DNA of 64,000 bases. Source: Schistocephalus solidus. Its lineage: Eukaryota > Platyhelminthes > Cestoda > Diphyllobothriidea > Diphyllobothriidae. The notes beneath the pieces are model-generated. The model was not told where the DNA came from. It ran no database searches and saw nothing but the letters and a program-made list of their open reading frames with translations. The stretch is from contig WEDG01005365.1 of assembly GCA_017591395.1 (NCBI GenBank), forward strand, positions 1-64,000. Direction: 5' to 3'. The position numbers and the translations under genes are program-made. Shown here one piece after another: positions 55,533 through 64,000 of the stretch. Each line of letters begins with the position of its first letter. The first letter of the stretch is position 1.

Positions 55533-56385
55533 GCCAAATTGCCCTTGCAAAGCATCAGAACACTACGACTAAAGACTGAAAAGCGAGGCGTACATAAAGC
55601 TCTGAGATACATGTATCCACTTCACTCTGAAGCTGCCACATTTTTCAATAAATCGACAATCGTTAGCCCTATGCTAGCCAGAGCGTATAAGCGATAAAAG
55701 AAGCGAGTGAGTAGTAAGCGGAACTGCTGCTGAAGGCGTCTGCGCACTATCAATTGATTGAATGATTTGGCGCTATAAAAGCTGGTGTAGCGCAGTATGA
55801 ACACTCGAGTATAAAAATGGCACACTTTATTTTGAAACGCTGGGAGGTCTTTGGCCTGCTCAAACGCAAAATACTGTAGGGTATCCTATGCCTGATTTGT
55901 GTGAGTAAAACACAGACCATTTCATGTATAAGCTTGAGTTTGTGCACTTCGGTTCCATTTCAGAAGACCCACTATCTGTTAGCATTTCCCCTATTATGAC
56001 ACTTGAGCTCAGGGAGTGCTTAGGGGAAATCTACATAATTTCGAAGAAGTTCAATGGTTAAGATTTTTCTGAAAGCTGTAAGAAATATGACGCATTAATG
56101 CTAGAATTTCACTCTTATGGTACAGAAATAGTTATTCTGCCTTTTCATATGTACTATGTTCTTCTTCAACTGTGAATAACCATTTTACTGGCAATGTAGC
56201 CGATGATGAGGAATAGTTCGTAAATTATTCAGTATTCAGTATATATAAGGGAGATAGGCAGAGCCTTTGAAAACCCTATTTACAGATAGACGCAAGCAAA
56301 TGTTACATGGCGATAGTCGTTTATGTATATCGATCATTGCTGTCGACTAAATATATGATCATCAAGTAAAAATGCATCAAGTCTT
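55533..56385 (-). promoter_or_regulatory. MED23 5' leader and upstream region
   Basis: Upstream of the candidate start codon. No TATA box or other site stands out that I would name. A CTCGCTTTTCAG tract at about 55576 on the minus strand could be a splice acceptor in the leader, possibly for spliced-leader addition, which is common in flatworms; this is inference. Confidence 0.3.
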
Positions 56386-56389
56386 CTTT

Positions 56390-56770
56390 TAAACATGTCA
56401 ACGCTTTCAGCCTGAACAACCGAAGCAGGCAGTTTGTTCCATTCTTCAATCACCCGTTGGGAAAAAAATTTGGCCCGCACTTCACGTTTGGCGTGTTTTT
56501 TTTCAGTTTGTGTTGGTGACCTCGGAGAATTGTCATGTTTGCCAATTCAAAAAAGTTGGTCATCTGAAGAGCACAATCAACTCCTCTGACCAGTTTGAAG
56601 ACTAAGATCATATCCCCTCTGTATTGCGTATAAGAGAGAGGAAATATTTTGTCTTTCGAGGCGGCCCTCATAGGGTAGGCATCCCAATCCTCTGACTAGT
56701 TTCGTTGCCCTCCGTTGAACTTTCTTTAGCAGAGCGTAGTCATTGTCGCATATTCAACTCAAAAACCACG
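56390..56770 (-). mobile_element. CR1-like LINE fragment (RT C-terminal region)
   Basis: The minus strand reads YALLKKVQRRATKLVRG, YEGRLERQN, GDMILVFKLVRGVD and MTILRGHQHKLKKN, then LKNGTNCL. This is the thumb and C-terminal part of a CR1-type ORF2 (QRRATK-V, LRGH-KL). A frame change lies between the first two segments, and a stop replaces the expected residue after FFPNG. It is the same family as the copy at 62.5-63.2 kb. Confidence 0.8.
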
Positions 56771-57260
56771 AGAGTGGCTGATCAATATAGACTTGTAAAA
56801 AGATAAGTCGATAAAAAGTTGGGGTTTTGAAATAGATATGTCGCTAATGGAAATCCTGTGTACATAAACGCATACAAAGTGTAGAGGAACCCAGTCAAGC
56901 GATTTATAGAGAAGACACAGCAAGATATCGAAAAAGACCCCTTTCCCTCACTGAAGACTAACGAAAACCCAGAGATTTAGCAAGGATGGATCAAAAGCTG
57001 ATCATTCGTCATAATTTTTACACCCCTCTCTACGAGTGGAAGTACATTTTCTCTCCCAGACTACAACTTCATTGAGAGTTCAATAATTGAGCTTGTATCT
57101 TTTGACGAATAAACTGTTCATTAAGAGCCGTTGGCACGCAGTAAGTCAAAATCACCAGGTCGAGATAACATACCACCCAAATTACCAAAAACACTCGCTT
57201 CGAAATAATCAAACCATTTTCCGTGCTTTTCAAAATTCCCTAATTGATGGATTAATAGTA

Positions 57261-57530
57261 GATGATTTCGGCCGCTTTAAATGATTCCTTTGACCTACTC
57301 CTGAAAAACTCGGCGGCCTTGGTGGGATTCGAACCAACCCCAGTTGGAGGAAGGTTTAAATACAGCCAACACTCTAGCCAACTGAGCTACGAGACCCCAG
57401 CTGGATCCATAAGTTCAATCACACTTAGATCAAGTTACCTGTCCAGCCTACTATAACGTATGGAATCCACCGATGATGATGTACTTAGCTGACTGCCAAA
57501 GCAGTAAATCCTAAGCAACAATCTAGTATC
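57261..57530 (-). mobile_element. SINE B, second full copy
   Basis: On the minus strand: GGCAGTCAGCTAAG, GGTGGATTCCATACGTT, AACTTGATCTAAGTGTGATT, tRNA-like CGTAGCTCAGTTGGCTAGAG (box A) and GGTTGGTTCGAATCCCACC (box B), then GCCGAGTTTTTCAGGAG. The order matches the 39.65-39.92 kb copy throughout. The tRNA-like part looks like a tRNA gene at first sight but has no closing acceptor stem. Confidence 0.85.
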
Positions 57531-57536
57531 CACCAG

Positions 57537-58740
57537 ATGACTACCACGCACACACAAATCTCAATAATACCGTTGACAACCACATTATGGGGAACTGTGG
57601 ACGAATGCTGGAGAACGTTCAGCTCGCTGGTTGAAAGAATTATTTATCTTAATTGTCCCGTTAAACGAAAGAAAACCAACAATTGTCCGTTGTGGATAAA
57701 CCATGAACTTCAGATCTCCTTTAAAAGGAGAAATAAGATCTGGAAGTGTTTTCGACTAACGGGAATTGTCAAAAATGTTCAGGAATACAAAGGACAACGG
57801 GGTGTCTGTAAGCGTGAGAAAAACAAACTCCGAAGGAACTATGAGCAAACCATACTACAGAACTCTTTGGAGCATCTCAAGATCCTACTTGGTTACATAC
57901 GCAATAACCAAAATAATCGTGACCCGATTCCAGCTCTGCAGTCCCAAAACGGAGTACTGGAAATGGATCATCAAACTAAAGCCTAAATTCTCTCTAGCTT
58001 CTTTTAGTCGGTATTCACTCATTAAAAAAATCCTTCTCCGCTCCCCTACTCAAGGCATCTACAACATTCGTAAACGTTTGCATTAGAAAATAAGCTTTAC
58101 TTCTCGCCCAAATTGGATGGGATAGAATTACTCCGCCTGAAGCCTGCAAGTAACTGAGCCCAGATAGAATTCATCCGCATGCCCTGCGAGAATTTTCCGG
58201 TGCACTGATTTAGCCGGTTTCGATAATATCCACAAGTCTATGGAAGAGGAAGAACTACCGCAGGAATGAAAAACTGTTCTTATCTCCGCGATCCACAAAG
58301 CACGGTCCAAGCTGGACTCGTAAAATTAACATCCCATTAGTTTAACCTGCATGATGTGCAAGGTCATGGAAAAACTTATGAAGAAACATGTAATTAATTA
58401 TCTGGAACAGAATAACAAATTATGTGCTGCCCAGCATGGCGTTCGCCCTGGTCACTCATGTCTAACGAGCGGTCTTTACACGCAGGTAATATGGACAAAA
58501 GCCATAGACCAAGGGCATCCAGTTTTTGTCATTTTTGACTTCAAGAAGGCGCTTGATAGCGTACCTCATCGGCGACTATACCATTAAATTTGGCAATGTG
58601 GTATCCAAAATAACGTCTTTAAATGGATCAAAAGTTTCCTCTTATCATCACCAAGATGTGACCTTGCTGAGTGTATTATCCACCAACAAGAGGTCGAAAA
58701 GTGCGGAAGCTGCTACGATCCTCAACAGAGAGAGCAGGGA
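57537..58740 (+). mobile_element. CR1/Jockey-like LINE, linker and RT N-terminal half
   Basis: First frame 57537-57986: the linker after the endonuclease (WRTFSSLVERIIYLNCPVKR, PLWINHELQISFKRRNK, RRNYEQTIL, YIRNN). After frame changes the RT fingers and palm follow: ELPQE-stop-KTVLISAIHK, HPISLTCMMCKVMEKLMKK, AAQHGVRPGHSCLT, then FVIFDFKKALDSVPHRRL at about 58520-58575. It continues as GIQNNVFKWIKSFL in another frame. It has several stops and no intact protein. Confidence 0.85.
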
Positions 58741-59439
58741 CTATCGCCAGGGTTACAAAAACGAAGGAATGCATCAAGGTTGTCACAAGTTGACAAGGAT
58801 GGTTGAAAAGAAGAGAAACGGCTGCAAAGAGTGATTCTGCAGAGGATTGCCTAAAAATATTTAGAAACCAATGAAATAAATAGGTTTATTGATTGTGCAC
58901 TTCTTGGACGCTCTCAAATCCTTAGAAGACTGGAAAAAAACCAGAAACAAACTCATCTTTTCAGTAACACGTTTAGCTTTGTTTTTGTTGCATACTTAAA
59001 TAACAGTGTATGAAATGAGGAATTTGTTTGAAGGAAAAAAGCTTTACCTTCCAAGGTTAAGAAATAGCAAAATTTGAAAATAAAACAGCTACACAGAATG
59101 GGGAAGAATGTATCTGGATAGGAATTGTTAGGGTCAAGAATAGTCTGTTAAAGATTTTCGCGGTAGAAAAGTGTGCGGTCGATTCGAAGGGATAGGCACT
59201 TCCAATCAGATGCCAGAACAGTCGATTCCGGTGTGGGGTCTGCCAAATACTAAGCATTAGTTGAACTGATCGCTAAAAAAGGGTATAAATGGATTAGGAG
59301 CGAGAAGAGTTCAAAGGTCAGAAACTTTCAATGCTGTCCTACAATCGTCATATTTGGATTTGATAATAAAGTGTTGATTATGTTTGATCAAATTTTCTGA
59401 AACAACTAGTACTAGTCGTTTCATAAAGCTATATTAAAG

Positions 59440-62275
59440 CCTAGATGTCATGCTTGTTTCGGATTCGAATTACGTGGAGCATACATGATGTCAAAAACGT
59501 AAACAGAATATCAGGGGAATTACCTAAAATACCAGGAGGACCCTTTTCAAAATTCGAAAGTTACCAGTTTGGAAAGGAAATTGACACGATGGATTTTATA
59601 TCTTCTGAAAATAAATGTTTATATAATTTGGTTTCAACCCGCTTATGTAGGCGACAACCTAATTTCCAGTGGAAGATTATTCCAAATGAAAGAATATTTG
59701 GAGGCAGAAAACTGAGAACGGTTAGTGGGGGAGATTAGTGGTTGTGAAATGATCATGGAGGAATTACGAGTGGTATAAGTTCGACCTACCGGAATAAGAG
59801 CGTTAATTTGTGGGCAATTTGGACTAGACATCTTTGCGTAAAAGAGATATTGGATCCAGAACGCGAAAGTAGTCTTCGAGTAAAAACTCTCTGAACATGT
59901 TCAATCTTACTGTGGTTTTCGAAACAGCAGTATTTGATGACAGGAAGAACAAACATGCGATACAGGCTAAACTTTTTTACCACAAGATAGAAATTATATG
60001 ATATAAAACCACATATCTGTGCAGCCTTTGCGGGAATTCGATCTGCATGAGGCGAATATGCTAGCTTATTCGTGTAACTTATACCGAAGTCCCTTAATGA
60101 TGATCGTTCAAATAGTGAACTGTTTTCATTACTTGTGGTCCAGGAAGCTTGGCGGGGCTAAAAAATATGAAAATATTCTTGGATGAAAAAAGGTCCATCG
60201 GCCAACTAGAGGTCCAATGTGAGAGTGTAAATAGATCAGTGTTGATTTTCTTAACGCAATTATTGGCCGTGTCCTTAGAAAACGAGTAAGTGCAATTGAG
60301 ATCATCTGCGTCAACTACATATTGTGAATTTGTGAGAACTGTTGTAATTAATTTTATGCACAGAATAAAGAGGAGGTGACCTAGAACTGTGCCTTGAAAA
60401 ACTCCACTCATAATCAGCTGAGGCGTCGGTGGCTTTTACCTACTGACACCTTCTGGATGTGGTTAGACAAGAAGGAACCAATGAAGTCAAAGAGAGGAGG
60501 CCCGATGCCGAGGGCTTCCAGTTTCACCAGAAGACGTCTCTGCGGTACCTTGTCAAAGGCTTTGCTCAGATCAAAGTAGATCATAACCACTGACTGCTGC
60601 TCATTAAAAGGGGAAGTGACGAGGTTAACAAAAGCTACGAGACACACTTCGCCTGATCTTCCAGGTATAAAACCATATTGCGAATCGCTTAAGAGCTTCT
60701 TTTCTATGCAAAATTTGAGTACTTGATCAAAATAATTTTTTCAAGAAGTTTTTCCTGAGCCGGGGTTTAGTGAACGCCTCGACAATTATTTACGTCCGAA
60801 CGAGGTCCCGACTTGAAGACAGGAAGAATAATAGATGTCTTCCATGAGTCAGGAAAGAATCCGTATAAAAAGATAAACTAAGAATATATGGCTAAGCAAT
60901 CAGGGGAAGCTCAACACTCTCTTGATAACTAAGTTCGGAAAACCGTCAGTCCACGAAGAGTGCGAGTATCTCAAACGAATTATTTGCTCAATAAATAGTT
61001 CCATGGAGAAATCAATAATGCTGATAACATTGAATGGGGATGCCTGAAACGTCGGAACCGGTTCAGATTCCATCGTATGATTATTTGCAAAGAATGCAAT
61101 AAAAAATTATGCCTTGTGAGTCTTCGAGAATGAAGTTCTTATCTTTATAGAGTAAATTAGAAAATATATTTCCTTATTTAGATGAGTTTCGACGACGAAA
61201 CAGTTGAGCAACAGATTTTGCAGAGTTTTGCTCGCTGAGTGCGCAATATTCTCTATATCTGTCACGTGCAAGACGAATCTTAGAGGTTTTTTCAAAATCT
61301 CTGCGATCCTTAGATGCACAGATAACGAAATATTAGATCGATCTTTTAACTTTCTCCTCAATTTATTTAGTCATCGAAAAAGAAATTGGGAAACGGTGGA
61401 TTCCGAAGTGTAGGGTTTGACAAATTTAGTTGGCACAAATTCCAGCATGTTATTTGAAACGACCGAAATGAAGTCACAAAGACATGCTGCATCGTTCATG
61501 GAGGAGAGATGTTGTCAGCTAAATGAGTCAAAACCTTTATTACTTAAGCTTATATTCGCGAGGTCCAAAGCATGATAGGTACGAACGGTGCTAGCCTTTT
61601 TCAAAGAGACAGTGGGAAGGCAAAAGGGAATTAATATACGGTCACTTTGGAAGAGGCCCTGCTTAAAATCAACGGAGAGGGGAGCAAAGTCGTTTGTGAA
61701 AACTATGTCTGAAATATGCTTGTCTCTCGTTGAAGAACGGACAAGATGGGACCAATTAGACAAATTTATGGTTTCTAGAAAAGGCTTTAATCTGGGTGGA
61801 CAAAAGTTTAAAATCCAGTCAATTTCAGGAAAATTAAAATCCGCAGCGATTATTTTAATGTCAAAGTTGAACTTCGAAACCCATTTAAAAATTCCCCAAT
61901 GTTTCGCATTATCATTGGATGATGAATTAGGCGGGGGGTTAATGCAGCCGAGAATCGCTGTTTGTCGGGATGACAGGAAAATTGATGCAAAGCTGGTATT
62001 ACCAGAAATCGGCGTGGCATCTTAGTCGAACCGGAAGTGCTTAAATTAAGCTTTTATATAGAGAAGATAACCACTACGACGGTGGAGATCATCCTGGTCA
62101 ATTACAAGCAAATAGTCGAAAATTAAGGGATTGGTCCAAGATTCAGTTACACATAAAACATTGGGCATGAACACGAAAGCAACCGCTCTGAGTTGGACCA
62201 TTTTATTTATGACAGACCTAGGATTAAGCAATGTGACATACAGTGTAATTCGTGTATCCAAACTAGGGTTACAGG
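59440..62275 (-). mobile_element. Jockey-like LINE, most of ORF2 present in pieces
   Basis: On the minus strand, 5' to 3': endonuclease start (LNPRSVINKMVQLRA, LCVTESWTNP) at 62046-62261; DFNFPEIDW at about 61830; RSSTRDKHISDIVFTNDFAP at 61515-61763; linker at 61107-61361. RT palm follows (VMIYFDLSKAFDKVPQRRLL) at 60414-60647, SGVFQGTVLGHLLFILCI and DADDL at 60094-60411, then LYRMFVLPVIKYCC and HVQRVFTRRLLSRSG at 59786-59983. The end is FIWNNLPLEIRLSP at about 59640. The order is right for one element of about 2.8 kb with many frameshifts; the catalytic ADD is preserved but the protein is not. Confidence 0.87.
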
Positions 62276-62479
62276 CATTGCCTTGATGACCCTATTAATA
62301 TAAAACTATCATTCCATGTGTACAGTCAATATAAAAACTGGTGTACATTTAAAAATGTTTGAGTCAAAGCATAACATAACTTCAGATGCGTGTTCACATA
62401 TATAGGCGAAACATTGTGTAAGAAAATTAGAAACCGAAAGATTTTAAAAGGCCGATTTTAAGTAATCATGTTGCGAGTG

Positions 62480-63240
62480 TCGTCTTTTGTCCAATATTAT
62501 GTCATCAAGCCTTCTTTTAAAATCAGAAATGCTGTCAGAGGTAACCGTCTCACTTGGTAACGAGTTCCAAGCTCATACCACTCGTTGGCTGAAAAAAACT
62601 TTCTGAGGTTAAATCGTGTGCGTTCGCTATTGATCTTGTAAGGATGACCACGCAGATGAGTTGTGCAGGCAAACTCGAAGAAATCCTCCGTTCTCAGAGA
62701 GGAATCATGGCCCCGGATAATCCGGAATGTCAAGAGCAGGCTACACCGTAAGTTCCTGTAGGAAAGAGGAAATAAATCAAGCTTTTTCAATCTGTCTTGG
62801 TACGGTAAAGTCTTAAAACCGTCGACCATCTTCGTTGCTCTATATTGCATCTGTTCGAGGAGGTCTACATCTTTCTTCATCCACGTTATCCAGGCTGGTA
62901 TTCCGTAATCTAAATGCAGTCTCTCGAAGATGCCATATACTTTTCCGAAGAGATCAGGGGGGAATATTTTAAACGCACGTCTGATCCAATGCAGTGTACA
63001 TGTTGCCTTCTGTACTGCTTTCTTCCAGTTTTCTGAGGGCATCAAATTTGCAGTTGTCCACATGCCCAGATCTTTGTGTGTTTTTACCTCTTTTATTGCA
63101 GTGCAATTTATAAAATACTGGTATTTCAGATATAAATTTTGACCGGCGCTTATGTGTAGGATCACGCACTTGGAAACATTAAACTTAAGCAGCCACCTAG
63201 CCTGTCCAGATATTGTTATAATAACTGAAACATGGGTCAC
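62480..63240 (-). mobile_element. CR1-like LINE, RT C-terminal half in one frame
   Basis: An uninterrupted 247-codon minus frame: WLLKFNVSKCVILHIS, VKTHKDLGMWTTANLMPSEN, WIRRAFKIFP, HLDYGIPAWITWMKKDVDLL, EQMQYRATKMVDG, LRGHPYKINSERTRFNLRKF and FFSANEWYELG. This is the region after the catalytic residues in CR1-type ORF2. The part with the active site is absent, so it is a 5'-truncated copy, but a young one given the open frame. Confidence 0.88.
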
Positions 63241-63589
63241 ACCTTCCGTAGTCGACCCAAAACTCTCTCTTATAGGTTATACGTGTACTTGAAATGATTG
63301 CCGTGACAGCTTTGGTGGAGAAAGCTGTATTTTTTTGTTAGGCAAGCGCTGGTATTTCAAACCATAGACCATTCCACACTTTACTGCAGTTGATAAGAGC
63401 TGTTGGCTTCAAATTACCTTAAAAAATAGGAACTCTTCACTCATTGGCTGTGTCTATCGCCCACCCAATCCAAGTTAGAATTTTGATTTTTATCTCTCAC
63501 AGGCATTTTACGCAGCAGCTGACTTTAAATTGTAAGTAATGCTTTATTTAGAATTTATATTTCGCGTTCTAAATCCAATATCTCTTATA

Positions 63590-64000
63590 CGCACAGATGT
63601 CTTGTCCAAATTGCCCACATATTAACGCTCTCATTCCGGTAGGTCGAACTTATACCACTCGTAATTCCTCCATGATCATTTCACAACCACTTATCTCCAA
63701 CCACTAACCGTTCTCAGTTTTCTGCCTCCAAATATGCTTTCATTTGGAATAATCTTCCACTGGAAATTAGGTTGTCGCCTACATTAGCTGGTTGAAACCA
63801 AATTATGTAAACATTTATTTTCGGCAGATATAAAATCCGTCGTGTCCATTTCCTTCCCAAACTGGTAATTTTTGAATTTTGAAAACGGTCCTCCTGGTAT
63901 TTTAGGTGTTTCCCCTGATATTCTGTCTGCGTTTTTGACTATGTGACTACTTAACCTTAACAATATCAGTGTACCACGTAAATCTGTCTGCATTCACTTG
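63590..64000 (+). mobile_element. Jockey-like LINE 3' end, second copy, opposite strand
   Basis: The plus strand (CTTGTCCAAATTGCCCACAT, CTCATTCCGGTAGGTCGAAC, TTTGGAATAATCTTCCACTG) matches the 3' part of the minus-strand LINE at 59.5-59.83 kb. The two copies therefore lie inverted to each other. This one runs to the end of the window. Confidence 0.85.

Noticed and set aside
57315..57395. tRNA gene on the minus strand
   Set aside because: Box A and box B are good, but the acceptor stem does not close and the anticodon arm does not fold well. A sister copy exists at 39.8 kb within a larger shared unit, so it is a SINE.
61030..61060. GAAACGTC as a third hammerhead
   Set aside because: The upstream segment reads CTGATAA rather than CTGANGA, no stem II forms, and it sits inside LINE coding sequence.

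Overview
This window is eukaryotic, intron-rich and full of repeats. It most resembles a flatworm, and within the flatworms a diphyllobothriidean tapeworm such as Spirometra, Dibothriocephalus or Schistocephalus. The reasons are tiny 5' introns of 32 and 34 bases, Penelope-like retroelements with GIY-YIG endonuclease domains, an RTE-type endonuclease fragment of a kind I recall from those tapeworms, and self-cleaving hammerhead motifs in repeats. The species call is inference. There is no bacterial-style operon structure, and most open frames in the window are chance.

One host gene fills most of the window on the minus strand: Mediator complex subunit 23 (MED23). It runs from a candidate ATG at 55532 to a stop at 8557. 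I could place 22 coding exons by matching translated segments, in order, to remembered animal MED23 and by checking splice sites and reading phase. Phases agree at 19 of the 21 joins. Two joins (between 31257 and 26161, and between 22143 and 11511) do not, so at least two exons are missing from my model. The introns hold nearly everything else.

Layout from left to right. 1-8460 is a tandem satellite with a period of about 355 bp and 24 ribozyme cores; every complete monomer carries a type I hammerhead ribozyme-like fold on the plus strand. The MED23 3' end abuts it. The 11.5-22.1 kb intron holds an unclassified GC-rich repeat family (family C), tRNA-derived SINEs, a minus-strand Penelope-like element interrupted by a fold-back repeat, and a plus-strand head-to-tail pair of Penelope-like elements separated by (TA)n. 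Introns from 23.5 to 49 kb hold four related fold-back (inverted repeat) elements, more family C copies, an RTE endonuclease fragment, a second SINE family and an inverted copy of a piece of the MED23 gene itself. From 56.4 kb to the right end the window is a graveyard of CR1/Jockey-like LINE fragments in both orientations.

The most interesting item is the hammerhead satellite. Its arrangement (tandem monomers, one ribozyme each, a palindromic 8-nt stem III) is what is known from retrozymes and the SMalpha family, so its transcripts could be cut to about 355-nt units and circularised. Weaker hammerhead-like motifs lie beside both Penelope-like elements.
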